DNA of 64,000 nt from Thiorhodococcus drewsii AZ1 (GTDB lineage Bacteria > Pseudomonadota > Gammaproteobacteria > Chromatiales > Chromatiaceae), in NCBI RefSeq assembly GCF_000224065.1, contig NZ_AFWT01000012.1:1-64000 (forward strand). The letters are read 5' to 3'. The notes beneath the pieces are model-generated. The model worked only from the letters and a program-made list of their open reading frames with translations. It did no database searches and was not told the DNA's origin. Each line of letters starts with the position of its first letter. The first letter of the stretch is position 1. This document shows positions 43,050 through 52,290 of the stretch, in pieces. Made by a program: the position numbers and the translations under genes.

Positions 43050-45026
43050 ATGTCGAACGCAACCGACCAACCGATTTGGACGCCATCGGCCGACCGCATC
43101 GCCGCAGCCAACATCACGGCCTTCCGCGTGGCCGCAGCGGCGCGATGGGGCCTCCACCTGCCCGATCAGGACAGCCTCTATGCCTGGTCCGTCTCGTCGC
43201 CCGAGCAATTCTGGATCAGTGTCTGGGAGGACGGCCAGGTGATCGGCGATCGCGGCGCGCGGGTGCTGCTCGACGCCGATCGTATGCCGGGCGCGCGCTG
43301 GTACCCCGACGCGCGGCTGAACTATGCGCAGAACCTGCTGCGCCGACGCGATACCACCGACGCGGTCGTCTTTTGGGGCGAGGACCGCGTGAAGCGGCGT
43401 CTGTCGCACGATGGGCTCTATCTGGACGTTGCGCGTCTCGCCGCAGCGCTGCGCGGGCTCGGGGTCGAGCCGGGGGATCGGGTCGCCGCCTATCTTCCCA
43501 ATCTTCCCGAGACCCTGATCGCCTTGCTGGCGACGGCCAGTATCGGCGCCATCTTCACCTCGGCCTCGCCCGACTTCGGGGTGCAAGGCGTTGTCGATCG
43601 CTTCGGCCAGGTGCAGCCGAAGGTGCTGATCGCCAGCGACGGCTATTTCTACGGAGGCAAAACCCTCGATTGTCTCGGCAAGCTCGCGGAGATCGTCGAG
43701 CGTCTGCCGACGCTGCGCCGTGTCCTGGTCGTGCCCTATGTCCAATCCAACCCGGACCTGAGCGCCATCGACCGGGCCGAAACCCTCGCGGCGTTCGTCG
43801 AGCCCTACCGAGACGTCGACGAGATCCAGTTCGAGCCGCTCCCATTCGATCACCCGCTCTTCATCGTCTATTCGTCGGGCACGACGGGCGTCCCCAAATG
43901 TATCCTCCACGGCGCCGGCGGGATCCTGCTGCAGCACCTCAAGGAGCACCGGCTGCACTGCGACATCAAGCCCGGCGATCGGGTCTTCTACTACACGACC
44001 TGCGGCTGGATGATGTGGAACTGGCTCATGTCCGGCCTTGCCAGCGGCGCCACCCTGCTGCTCTACGACGGCTCGCCCTTCGCCGGCGACGGCCGCGTCC
44101 TCTTCGACTACGCGGAGGCCGAGGACATGACCCACTTCGGCACATCCGCCAAGTTCTTGGACGCGGCGGCCAAGCAGGGTCTCGAGCCGCGCGCGACGCA
44201 TCGGCTCCAGGCGCTGCGCGTCATGACCAGCACCGGCAGCCCCTTGATGCCGGAAGTCTTCGACTATGTCCATGCGCGGATCAAGCCCGACCTGCAGCTC
44301 GCCTCCATCTCGGGCGGGACGGACATCCTTTCCTGCTTCGTCCTCGGCAACCCGGCGCTGCCGGTGTGGCGCGGCGAGATCCAGTGCCGGGGGCTCGGCA
44401 TGGCGGTGGACGTCTGGGACGACGATGGGAATCCGCTGCGGGGCGCGAAAGGCGAGCTCGTCTGCACCAAGCCCTTCCCGTCCATGCCGATCGGCTTCTG
44501 GTCCGACGCGGACGGCAGCCGCTACCGTGCGGCCTACTTCGAGCGCCTTCCCGGCGTCTGGTGTCACGGCGACTTCTGCGAGATCACCGCCCATGGCGGG
44601 CTCGTCATCCATGGCCGCTCCGACGCCACCTTGAATCCAGGCGGCGTTCGCATCGGCACGGCGGAGATCTATCGTCAGGTCGAACGGCTGGAGGCAGTGG
44701 TGGAGTCGCTCGTCATCGGCCAGGACTGGCCGCCGGAGCGTCCAACCGATGTGCGGCTGGTGCTCTTCGTCAAGCTGCGCGAGGGGCTGGAGCTAAACCA
44801 GGCGCTCGCCGAGCGCATCCGCCGGACGATCCGCGACAATGCCACCGTGCGCCACGTCCCGGCGCGCATCATTCAGGTTCCCGACATGCCTCGTACCCGC
44901 AGCGGTAAGCTAGTCGAACTCGCCGTCCGCAACCTCGTCCATGGCCGGACGGTGAGCAATCGCGAGGCGTTGGCGAACCCAGAGGCGCTTGATCACTTCC
45001 GTAACCGTACCGAGCTTGCGTTTTGA
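43050..45026 (+). CDS. Acetoacetyl-CoA synthetase (acetoacetate-CoA ligase)
   Basis: A 658-residue acyl-adenylate-forming enzyme. Its N terminus ([16 protein letters not shown]) and [18 protein letters not shown] (about 88-105) are typical of acetoacetyl-CoA synthetases rather than acetyl-CoA synthetases. The ATP-binding loop is [10 protein letters not shown] (about 272-281), the core motif is HGRSD, and the C-terminal catalytic Lys is in RTRSGKLVE. It activates acetoacetate with ATP and CoA, the step after acetone carboxylation; a thiolase (not in the window) would then give two acetyl-CoA. Start at 43050 has CGGAGGAT 7 nt upstream. Divergent from the acxR gene. Confidence 0.92.
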   Translation: MSNATDQPIWTPSADRIAAANITAFRVAAAARWGLHLPDQDSLYAWSVSSPEQFWISVWEDGQVIGDRGARVLLDADRMPGARWYPDARLNYAQNLLRRRDTTDAVVFWGEDRVKRRLSHDGLYLDVARLAAALRGLGVEPGDRVAAYLPNLPETLIALLATASIGAIFTSASPDFGVQGVVDRFGQVQPKVLIASDGYFYGGKTLDCLGKLAEIVERLPTLRRVLVVPYVQSNPDLSAIDRAETLAAFVEPYRDVDEIQFEPLPFDHPLFIVYSSGTTGVPKCILHGAGGILLQHLKEHRLHCDIKPGDRVFYYTTCGWMMWNWLMSGLASGATLLLYDGSPFAGDGRVLFDYAEAEDMTHFGTSAKFLDAAAKQGLEPRATHRLQALRVMTSTGSPLMPEVFDYVHARIKPDLQLASISGGTDILSCFVLGNPALPVWRGEIQCRGLGMAVDVWDDDGNPLRGAKGELVCTKPFPSMPIGFWSDADGSRYRAAYFERLPGVWCHGDFCEITAHGGLVIHGRSDATLNPGGVRIGTAEIYRQVERLEAVVESLVIGQDWPPERPTDVRLVLFVKLREGLELNQALAERIRRTIRDNATVRHVPARIIQVPDMPRTRSGKLVELAVRNLVHGRTVSNREALANPEALDHFRNRTELAF

Positions 45027-45107
45027 TCCAAAATCTTGCCAGTCTCTTCGGGAACCGCGTCCAAAACAAAAGGTTTAGGTTAGACTCGATCAATACTGGT
45101 AAAAATT

Positions 45108-46418
45108 ATGGGAAAACGCAGCGATAAAAAACTCAGCTACTGGGAGGTCACGTCAATAGGAATCGGCGGGATGGTCGGCGGAGGCATTTTTGCTGTTCTC
45201 GGCCTCTCGGTGGAACTGACCAATGGAGGCGCTCCGGTCGCCTTTCTGATTGCAGGAATCGTTGCCCTCGTCACGTCCTACTCGTATGCAAAACTCTCCG
45301 TCGCATTTCCAAGTCAAGGAGGAACGGTCACATTCCTAGATCAGGCGTTTGGCCCAGGTTTGTTGACAGGGAGCGCGAACATCCTGTTATGGATCGGCTA
45401 CATCGTCATGCTATCGGTGTATGCCTATGCCTTCGGTAGCTATGGCGCATCATTCTTTCCGAAGGCCTCACAGGAATTCTGGAAACATATTCTAATCACC
45501 GCCAGCATCCTTGGCATTACCGGGCTAAATCTATTCAACGCTAGACTGATTGGCAAGGCCGAAGACTGGATCGTACTCCTCAAACTGTTGATCCTCTCCC
45601 TCTTCATTGGGGTTGGCATCTGGGGCATTGACAGCGCAAGGATTGCACCTGCTTCATGGTCGTCCCCTGTCAGCCTGATTGCAGGCGGGATGATCATCTT
45701 TCTCGCTTATGAGGGATTCGAGCTGATTGCCAATACCGCGCAGGATGTACGAGACGCACCGAAGACGTTGCCTCGCGCGTTCTATTCAAGCGTTGGCTTC
45801 GTCATCGTGCTCTATATCCTGGTTGCCATCGTTACCGTTGGATCATTGCCGGTCGACACGATCGTAGAGGCGAAGGATTACGCACTCGCCGAGGCGGCAC
45901 GCCCGTCACTGGGTCAAGCAGGATTCGTCTTGATTGCCATCGCGGCCATGCTTTCGACGGCTTCAGCCATCAATGCCACGGTTTACGGTGCTGCTCGTCT
46001 GAGCTACGTCATCGCAAAAGACGGTGAACTCCCAAGCATTCTTGAAAAGAAAACATGGGGGAAACCGCTGGATGGACTTCTGATCACATCGGGAGCCACA
46101 TTATTAATCGCCAATCTGACCGAACTCTCCAGCATGTCCACGATGGGCAGCGCTGGTTTTCTTTTGATTTTTGCAGCGGTCAATGGCGCCAACCTGGTAT
46201 TGGCCGACGACACACGAAGCAGTCGTCTTCTTTCGCTAATCGGTATTGCGCTCTGCCTCGGCGCGCTAGGAAGCCTGATTTGGCAAACCGCAAACGATTC
46301 ACCCGAACAGCTTTGGTTTTTGTTCGCAATGGTAGCGACAGCGGTCTTTATCGAATTGTCGTTCCGGATCATTACGGGACGAAAAATGAACATTTCAAAG
46401 CCTCGAAAGACATCATAG
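45108..46418 (+). CDS. APC-superfamily amino acid permease
   Basis: A 436-residue protein with about twelve transmembrane helices. The APC substrate/ion motif GIGGMVGGGIFAVLG (about 18-32) is in the first helix and the mid-protein FLAYEGFELIANTAQD (about 200-215) is typical of amino acid/polyamine antiporters or importers. Codon use is visibly AT-richer than in neighbours (many AAA, ATT, TTT codons), a sign of recent acquisition or weak adaptation. It stands alone on the plus strand between the acetone island and the V-ATPase remnant. Substrate is not predictable from sequence by eye. Confidence 0.85.
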   Translation: MGKRSDKKLSYWEVTSIGIGGMVGGGIFAVLGLSVELTNGGAPVAFLIAGIVALVTSYSYAKLSVAFPSQGGTVTFLDQAFGPGLLTGSANILLWIGYIVMLSVYAYAFGSYGASFFPKASQEFWKHILITASILGITGLNLFNARLIGKAEDWIVLLKLLILSLFIGVGIWGIDSARIAPASWSSPVSLIAGGMIIFLAYEGFELIANTAQDVRDAPKTLPRAFYSSVGFVIVLYILVAIVTVGSLPVDTIVEAKDYALAEAARPSLGQAGFVLIAIAAMLSTASAINATVYGAARLSYVIAKDGELPSILEKKTWGKPLDGLLITSGATLLIANLTELSSMSTMGSAGFLLIFAAVNGANLVLADDTRSSRLLSLIGIALCLGALGSLIWQTANDSPEQLWFLFAMVATAVFIELSFRIITGRKMNISKPRKTS

Positions 46419-46507
46419 AACGCTCGATACAGCAGAACAGCACATGAAGAAATCTGGCTCCGTGAAACAAATGACGGACCAGAACTGGAAGGGGTGAAAA
46501 CAAAAAG

Positions 46508-46660
46508 ATGCCACAGGATGCCGGAGCCCGGATCCGATCGGCCTCGGACGCATTGGTCACCAGACCGCCGGAGACGCTCGATACCGGATCCTTCCCCCCG
46601 GGCGTCTACCACCGTTACGATGACGCATTCTGGTACCGCACAACCTGGAACAGAACGTGA
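46508..46660 (+). CDS. Possible small ORF, 50 residues, unrecognised
   Basis: ATG at 46508 preceded by AAGGGG; ends with TGA at 46658. It has a tail reading PPGVYHRYDDAFWYRTTW and no membrane segment or known motif. It lies in the 380-bp gap between the permease and V-ATPase subunit B. It may equally be decayed sequence. Confidence 0.2.
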   Translation: MPQDAGARIRSASDALVTRPPETLDTGSFPPGVYHRYDDAFWYRTTWNRT

Positions 46661-46748
46661 AAACCCGTAGCGTGCGCTATCTGGCCAGCGAAGCAACCAA
46701 GGTTTGGGCGTCGACGAGACAGACCGGATCGCTGTCCATTCCCATGCC

Positions 46749-46779
46749 GGCCAAGCGCCCAAGAATTTGGCGCTTGGCC
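46749..46779 (+). other. Hairpin in the leader of V-ATPase subunit B
   Basis: A perfect 11-bp inverted repeat, GGCCAAGCGCC / GGCGCTTGGCC with a 9-nt AT-rich loop, ends 20 bp before the subunit B start codon. There is no T-run. It could be a leader structure or the remains of an intercistronic hairpin from a longer operon. Confidence 0.5.
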
Positions 46780-46799
46780 CAAACGAGGAACATTGAATC

Positions 46800-48179
46800 A
46801 TGAGCATCAAGGAATACCGCACCGCCATCGAAGCCAGGGGCGGCCTCCTGGTGGTCAAGAACACCCCTGGCGTGGCATTCGGCGACCGAGTGCGGATCGA
46901 GGACCATGCGGGTCAGATCCGCAACGGTCAGGTGATCCGCGCAGCGGACGACGAGGTGCTGATACTGGTCTTCGAGGGCACGGACGATCTGGACCTGGAG
47001 AACACCTGGGTCCGCTTCATGGACGAGCCGATCGAGATCGCGCTTTCGCCCGAGATCCTGGGACGCGAGTTCAACGGGCTCGGCGAGCCGCGCGACGGAC
47101 GTCCGCCGGTGCTCTCCAACCTGCGACGCCCGGTGGGCGGCTCTGCGATCAATCCAGCCGCCCGCACCTACCCGCGCGAGTTCATCCAGACCGGCATTTC
47201 GACCATCGACGGGCTGAACAGTCTGGTGCGCGGACAGAAACTGCCGATCTTTTCGGGCTCGGGTCTACCGCACAACCGGCTGGCGGCGCAGATCGTGCGC
47301 CAGGCCAAGCTGGTCGATCAGGACTCCAGCTTCTCGGTGGTATTCGCGGCCATGGGCGTGTCCTACGCGGACGCCAAGTTCTTCCGCGACGAGTTCGCCA
47401 ACTCGGGCGTGCTGCGCAACGTGGTCATGTTCATCAATCAGGCCGACGATCCGCCGGTGGAACGCCTCACCCTGCCCCGCACCGCCCTGACCGCAGCCGA
47501 GTATCTGGCCTACGACCTCGACCGCCATGTGCTGGTGGTGCTGACCGACATGACCAACTACGCCGAGGCGCTGCGCGAGGTGGCGACCGCCAAGGGCGAC
47601 GTGCCGGCGCGCAAGGGGTATCCGGGCTATCTCTACTCCGATCTGGCCGAACTCTACGAGCGCTGCGGACGCATCCACGAGCGTCATGGCTCCATCACCA
47701 TGATGCCGGTGGTCTCCATGCCTTCGGACGACATCACCCATCCGATCCCGGACCTGACCGGCTACATCACCGAGGGTCAGATCGTGCTCTCGCGCGAGTT
47801 GCACAACCAGGGCATCTATCCGCCGGTGCACATCTCACCGAGCCTGTCGCGTTTGATGAAGGACGGTATCGGCAAGGACGACACGCGCGAGGACCATCCG
47901 CGCGTTGCCGCCCAGCTCTATGCCCTCTACGCCCGCGCCCAGGAAACGCGTAACCTGGCGTCCATCATCGGCGCCGACGAACTCTCCGAGCGCGACCGGC
48001 GCTTTCTCGGTTTTGCCGACGCATTCGACCAGACCTTCGTCGGTCAGGGCGAGTCGGAGGACCGCTCGATCGAGGCGACACTGAATCTTGCCTGGGAGCT
48101 GATGAGCGGCTTCCCGCGCGATGCGCTGACCCGAATGAACGAAACCGATCTGGCCAAGTACTACCATGAACGCGACTGA
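46800..48179 (+). CDS. ntpB: V/A-type ATP synthase subunit B
   Basis: A 459-residue non-catalytic nucleotide-binding subunit of the V1/A1 head. Family signatures: EFIQTGISTIDGLNSLVRGQKLPIFSGSGLPHN (about 123-155) and ISPSLSRLMKDGIGK near the C terminus. As normal for B it lacks a classic Walker A. B alternates with catalytic A in the A3B3 ring. Subunit A is not upstream, where the AT-rich permease gene lies instead. The gene itself is complete, with GAGGA before the ATG. It overlaps the next gene by 14 bp. Confidence 0.92.
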   Translation: MSIKEYRTAIEARGGLLVVKNTPGVAFGDRVRIEDHAGQIRNGQVIRAADDEVLILVFEGTDDLDLENTWVRFMDEPIEIALSPEILGREFNGLGEPRDGRPPVLSNLRRPVGGSAINPAARTYPREFIQTGISTIDGLNSLVRGQKLPIFSGSGLPHNRLAAQIVRQAKLVDQDSSFSVVFAAMGVSYADAKFFRDEFANSGVLRNVVMFINQADDPPVERLTLPRTALTAAEYLAYDLDRHVLVVLTDMTNYAEALREVATAKGDVPARKGYPGYLYSDLAELYERCGRIHERHGSITMMPVVSMPSDDITHPIPDLTGYITEGQIVLSRELHNQGIYPPVHISPSLSRLMKDGIGKDDTREDHPRVAAQLYALYARAQETRNLASIIGADELSERDRRFLGFADAFDQTFVGQGESEDRSIEATLNLAWELMSGFPRDALTRMNETDLAKYYHERD

Positions 48180-48474
48180 CGACGATCCGCCCGACGCGCC
48201 ACCCCCAGCGGTGACCTGCGACTCCTGCGCGGCGGCCTGCTGTCGTCTGGAGGTCATCTGTCTGACCGACACCGGCGTTCCGGAGCGCTATACCACGCAT
48301 GACGCCTGGGGATCGGTCACCATGAGACGTCTGGACGACGGCTGGTGCGCCGCGCTCGATCGCGACACGCTCCTGTGCCGTATCTACGAACAGCGGCCAC
48401 TGCTGTGCCGCGAATACGAGATGAGCGGCCCCGATTGCCTCGCCGAGCGGGAGGACGCATGGCACAACAGTTGA
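48166..48474 (+). CDS. YkgJ-family cysteine cluster protein
   Basis: A 102-residue soluble protein with CDSCAAACCRLE (CxxCxxxCC) at about 18-29 and further Cys at about 61 (WCAAL), 71 (LCRIY), 81 (LCREY) and 91 (DCLAE). These form the zinc/iron-chelating cluster of the YkgJ/UPF0153 family. Function in the family is not established. It overlaps V-ATPase B upstream and D downstream, so it is translated with them; I recall similar small Cys-cluster genes in other bacterial V-ATPase operons. Confidence 0.8.
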   Translation: MNATDDDPPDAPPPAVTCDSCAAACCRLEVICLTDTGVPERYTTHDAWGSVTMRRLDDGWCAALDRDTLLCRIYEQRPLLCREYEMSGPDCLAEREDAWHNS

Positions 48475-49082
48475 TCAAGGTTCCACCGACCAAGAACACC
48501 CTGCTTCGGCTCAAGAAACAGATCAAGTTTCTGGAGGACGGGCACGACCTGCTCGAACGCAAGCGCGAGCTGCTGACGCGGCTGGTCTACGAGCGCATTG
48601 GTGAATACCGCGAGCTGCGCGCGGCGGCGGAGGACACGCTTGCCCAGGCCTATCGCTGTCTGAGCATCACCCATCTACGCATGGGCAGCCGAGGCATCCA
48701 ACAGGCGGCGCTCGGGGCGCAACCGGCGCTCAAGGTCGACATCCTGCCGCGCCGGGCGCTGGGCGTGGAGTATCCGGCAGTGACCAGCGAGCGCATTCCT
48801 CTGACCCCGGTCGGTCTGCTGGGAAGCGACGCCAGCTTCGACAGCACACGAGACAACCTCGCCGACACGAGCGTCTTCCTGGCGCGTCTCGCCGAGGTGG
48901 AGATCGCCCTGCATCGTCTGCTGGAGGAGCAGCGCAAGACCCAAAAGCGGGTCAATGCGCTCAAATACAACATCATCCCCCGCTACCAACGCACCATCCA
49001 TTTCATCCAGTCGTCGCTCGAAGAAGAAGAGCGCAACACACTCTTCCAGGTCAAGCTGCTGCGGCAGAAGGCGGAGGCATAA
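48459..49082 (+). CDS. ntpD: V/A-type ATP synthase subunit D
   Basis: A 207-residue, mostly helical coiled-coil protein, the central rotor shaft of the V1/A1 head. It shows the family N terminus (VPPTKNTLLRLKKQIKFLEDGHDLLERKRELL) and C-terminal helix (RVNALKYNIIPRYQRTIHFIQ). Start at 48459 (GGGAGG upstream) overlaps the previous gene by 16 bp. No subunit I, K, E, F or A follows: the next gene is an unrelated amidotransferase on the other strand. Without those, D has no rotor ring in this locus. Confidence 0.9.
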   Translation: MAQQLIKVPPTKNTLLRLKKQIKFLEDGHDLLERKRELLTRLVYERIGEYRELRAAAEDTLAQAYRCLSITHLRMGSRGIQQAALGAQPALKVDILPRRALGVEYPAVTSERIPLTPVGLLGSDASFDSTRDNLADTSVFLARLAEVEIALHRLLEEQRKTQKRVNALKYNIIPRYQRTIHFIQSSLEEEERNTLFQVKLLRQKAEA

Positions 49083-49103
49083 GGCGAAGGAATGGATTCG
49101 GAC

Positions 49104-49793
49104 CTACGGCAGCCGGTCGAGGATTCCGAAGAGCACGCCATTGATGCGCGCGTAGTCCTCGTCGGTCGCGGCCAAGATGCGCTCGGCGCTCTGGATGTAC
49201 GCGCCCGGAGTCAGTTCGTCGGCGCAGTGGGTGGTGATGTCGGTCACGCTCTGCGGGGTCGATTCGATATGGAATTGGAGTCCCAGCACTCGCCCCTCGT
49301 AGAGATAGGCCTGGTTCCGACAGGCCTCGCTGGAGGCGAGATGTACCGCACCCGGCGGCAGATCGAAGGTGTCGCCGTGCCAATGGAAGACCTCGACACT
49401 CGGCGGCAGGAAGCCGGCGACCTCGGAGTCACGTCCCGCCTCACTGAGATCGATAGGAAACCAGCCGATCTCGATGTGCGGATTGCGATGAACTCGCGCC
49501 CCGAGCACGTCGGCGATCAGTTGCGCCCCGAGACAGACGCCGATCACGGTTTTTCCAGCGGCGATGGTCTCGGCGATGAAGGCCTTCTCCCGGATGAGCC
49601 AGGGATGTTCCGCTTCGTCGTAGATTCCCATCGGACCGCCCATGACGAAGAGTCGATCGAAGTCATCCTGTGCAGGCAGCACCCCGCCGGAATAGACCGG
49701 CGTTCGGGTCAGCTCATGGCCGCGCTGGGCGCACCAGTCGGCAATCGCCGCAGGTCCTTCGAAGGGAACGTGCATGAGACAGTGGTTACGCAT
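49104..49793 (-). CDS. Type 1 glutamine amidotransferase-like protein
   Basis: A 229-residue class I amidotransferase domain with nucleophile C87 in GVCLGAQ and the dyad H175/E177 in LQFHIEST. It resembles GMP synthase-like stand-alone amidotransferases (GATase1_GMPS_like), some of which act on gamma-glutamyl compounds such as gamma-glutamyl-putrescine. That specific role is not shown here. It follows the NUDIX gene by 39 bp on the same strand, so probably co-transcribed. The start at 49793 is preferred over 49808. Confidence 0.85.
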   Translation of the reverse strand: MRNHCLMHVPFEGPAAIADWCAQRGHELTRTPVYSGGVLPAQDDFDRLFVMGGPMGIYDEAEHPWLIREKAFIAETIAAGKTVIGVCLGAQLIADVLGARVHRNPHIEIGWFPIDLSEAGRDSEVAGFLPPSVEVFHWHGDTFDLPPGAVHLASSEACRNQAYLYEGRVLGLQFHIESTPQSVTDITTHCADELTPGAYIQSAERILAATDEDYARINGVLFGILDRLP

Positions 49794-49832
49794 GGAACGA
49801 TCCTGCATCGGAGAGTGATTTAAGGTCCCGCG

Positions 49833-50399
49833 TCAGCATCCCGGATCCTCCGACAGCATCTCGAAGGCGTTCTTGATGTAGGCGCCGGCGCGGTAGAGCC
49901 CGATCAGGGTCTTGCTGTCGGTGATGGTACCGTCGTTGCACCAGTCGAGCGCCTGGGACAGCGGCAGCCAGTGGACCTCGATGACCTCGCCGTCCTCGTG
50001 CGCCAGCGGCTGGCTGTCGAGACCGCGCGCCAGCCACAGATGGATCACCTCGGTAAAGATACCGGGTGAGCTGTGCATGAAGCCGAGATCCGTCCAATCC
50101 GCCGCATTCAGACCGGCCTCCTCGGCCAGTTCGCGCCGGGCGGTCTCGAACGGCGTTTCACCAGGATCGATGCGGCCGGCCGGAAGCTCCCACAGCCAAC
50201 CACCGCTGGCATGGCGGAACTGACGCAGCAGACAAACGCGGTCCTGATCGTCGAGAGCGACGGCCGCCGCACCGCCGGGATGTCGCACGATCTCGAGTTC
50301 GACATGTCCGCCATTCGGCAATTCGACCGTCTCCAGTGACAGGTCGATGACCCGCCCCTGATAGATGGACTCGCCCTTCAGGATCTGGCCTTCACTCAT
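49833..50399 (-). CDS. NUDIX hydrolase, ADP-ribose pyrophosphatase-like
   Basis: A 188-residue protein with a complete Nudix box (G-x5-E-x7-REL-x-EE-x-GL, about 75-97: GRIDPGE then RRELAEEAGL). The surrounding sequence (RQFRHASGGWLWELPAGRID, and SSPGIFTEVIHLWLA) is that of ADP-ribose/nucleotide-sugar pyrophosphatases (NudF type). It would clear ADP-ribose or related nucleoside diphosphates. Start at 50399 has GAGAGGT upstream. It is divergent from putP across a 212-bp gap. Confidence 0.87.
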   Translation of the reverse strand: MSEGQILKGESIYQGRVIDLSLETVELPNGGHVELEIVRHPGGAAAVALDDQDRVCLLRQFRHASGGWLWELPAGRIDPGETPFETARRELAEEAGLNAADWTDLGFMHSSPGIFTEVIHLWLARGLDSQPLAHEDGEVIEVHWLPLSQALDWCNDGTITDSKTLIGLYRAGAYIKNAFEMLSEDPGC

Positions 50400-50611
50400 C
50401 GCAATACCTCTCATGACGTTTGACCCGCCGTCTGATGCCCACCGGAACCAAAAGGCCGGGAGAGTCGGGTCGAGCCGAGCAGCGACCGGCGAGGGACGAC
50501 GAAAACGCAGCCTCGCGGTAGCCTCGGTTGGAAGCCGCTTTCGAGACGCTCTAAACTAGCCGCCTCTGCTCGATTCGACAACCCGAATCGACGTCCCGTA
50601 AGGAGTGACGA

Positions 50612-52123
50612 GTGACCCAACATCCCGCCATCATCGCCCTGACCTTTGGGGTCTATTTCGCCGTCGTGCTGCTAATCGGCTGGTACGCCTATCAGCGCAC
50701 GCGCGATCTATCGGACTTCATCCTCGGTGGACGCAAGCTCCGAAGCGGTGTCGCCGCCCTGAGCGCCAGCGCCTCCGATATGAGCGGATGGCTCCTCCTC
50801 GGACTGCCCGGGCTGGCCTATGCTGCCGGACTGGAGTCTCTATGGCTCGCCGGCGGGCTGCTGCTCGGAACCTGGCTCAATTGGCGCATCGTGGCGCGAC
50901 GGCTGCGGGTCTTCAGCGCCGCCTATGATGACGCACTGACACTACCTGAATATTTCGGCAAGCGTTTCGACGATCGTTCTGGAGTGCTGCGTGGGCTGGC
51001 CGCATTCTTCATCCTGGCCTTCTTCCTGATCTATACGGCCTCGGGCCTGGTGGCCGGGGGCAAGCTGTTCGAATCCGTCTTCGGCGTCGATTATGTCGTC
51101 TCGGTCAGCCTGGCGGTGCTCTCCATCCTCATCTACACCGCCTTCGGCGGCTTCCTCGCCGTATCCTGGTCCGATGTACTCCAGGGGCTGCTGATGGCCC
51201 TGGCGCTGATCCTGGTCCCAGTGATGGGACTGGAGCTGATCGGAGGCATCGAGCCTGCTCTGAGCCGCATCGCGGAGGCCAACCCCAATCTGCTCGATCC
51301 CATGACCCATGCCGACGGCAGCCCGCTCGGACTCATCGGCATCCTCTCGCTCGCGGGCTGGGGGCTCGGATATTTCGGGCAACCGCATATCCTGGCCCGC
51401 TTTCAGGCGATCGCGTCGCACCGCCAGGTCGGCACGGCACGGCGCATCGCGGTCACCTGGGTGGCGCTCACCCTGATCGGAGCGGTCCTCACCGGTATGG
51501 CCGGCATCCTGCTGATCGACCCGCCACTTGCCGATGACGCGCGCGAAACCGTGTTCATCGTGCTAACCAACCTGCTCTTCCACCCGCTGGTGGCCGGCAT
51601 TCTGCTCGCCGCCATCCTGGCCGCCATCATGAGTACGGCCGACTCGCAACTCCTGGTCTGCTCCTCGGCCTTCACCGAGGACGTCTACCGCACGCTCTTC
51701 AGACGCTCGGCCAGTCAGTCCGAGCTGGTCATGGTCGGACGCATCGCGGTCGCGCTGGTGGCGCTGGGCGCCCTCCTGATCGCGCTGGATCCAGACACAC
51801 TGGTGCTGGATCTGGTCTCCTATGCCTGGGCCGGATTCGGTGCCGCCTTCGGGCCCGCTCTGGTGTTGTCACTCTACTGGTCGCGCATGACCAGTCTTGG
51901 AGCCCTGGCGGGAATCCTGACCGGAGGACTGACGGTCGTGATCTGGAAGCACCTGGACGGCGGACTCTTCGATCTCTTCGAGCTGGTTCCTGGAATACTC
52001 TTCTCGACCATCGCCATCGTCCTCGTCAGCCGATTCGACCGCGCGGACAAGGCCGAACGATTGGCCAAGGAATTCGAGCGGGTAAGAGACAGCGATCCAG
52101 ACGCCGCTCCATCGCCAAGCTGA
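50612..52123 (+). CDS. putP: Sodium/proline symporter
   Basis: A 503-residue SSS-family transporter with about 13 helices. PutP signatures: FILGGRKLRSGVAALSASASDMSGWLLLGLPG (about 36-67), LPEYFGKRF, and GWGLGYFGQPHILARFQAI (about 249-267). It imports proline with Na+ for nutrition or osmoprotection. The start is GTG at 50612 with AAGGAG upstream. There is no putA nearby. It precedes phoB by 167 bp but is probably a separate unit, as the Pho box lies between them. Confidence 0.92.
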   Translation: MTQHPAIIALTFGVYFAVVLLIGWYAYQRTRDLSDFILGGRKLRSGVAALSASASDMSGWLLLGLPGLAYAAGLESLWLAGGLLLGTWLNWRIVARRLRVFSAAYDDALTLPEYFGKRFDDRSGVLRGLAAFFILAFFLIYTASGLVAGGKLFESVFGVDYVVSVSLAVLSILIYTAFGGFLAVSWSDVLQGLLMALALILVPVMGLELIGGIEPALSRIAEANPNLLDPMTHADGSPLGLIGILSLAGWGLGYFGQPHILARFQAIASHRQVGTARRIAVTWVALTLIGAVLTGMAGILLIDPPLADDARETVFIVLTNLLFHPLVAGILLAAILAAIMSTADSQLLVCSSAFTEDVYRTLFRRSASQSELVMVGRIAVALVALGALLIALDPDTLVLDLVSYAWAGFGAAFGPALVLSLYWSRMTSLGALAGILTGGLTVVIWKHLDGGLFDLFELVPGILFSTIAIVLVSRFDRADKAERLAKEFERVRDSDPDAAPSPS

Positions 52124-52147
52124 GGCGACGTGAACGGTCCGAAATCA

Positions 52148-52180
52148 CAGTCATCGGACCGTCATCAGTTGTCCATAAAA
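52148..52180 (+). promoter_or_regulatory. Pho box upstream of phoB (three 11-bp repeats)
   Basis: CAGTCATCGGA, CCGTCATCAGT and TGTCCATAAAA run head-to-tail with 11-bp periodicity. Each begins with a variant of the PhoB half-site CTGTCAT followed by a 4-bp spacer. The array ends about 110 bp before the phoB start, as expected for autoregulated phoBR. Confidence 0.7.
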
Positions 52181-52290
52181 TGGGTTCCAATACCCCTCGT
52201 CCGGTGTCGGGCAATCCGATCCGGACGAGACCCCAAACCTCATTGAAAGGCGCCCAAAACAGGCGTTTCGCACCCCCAGGACCCGTGGCC

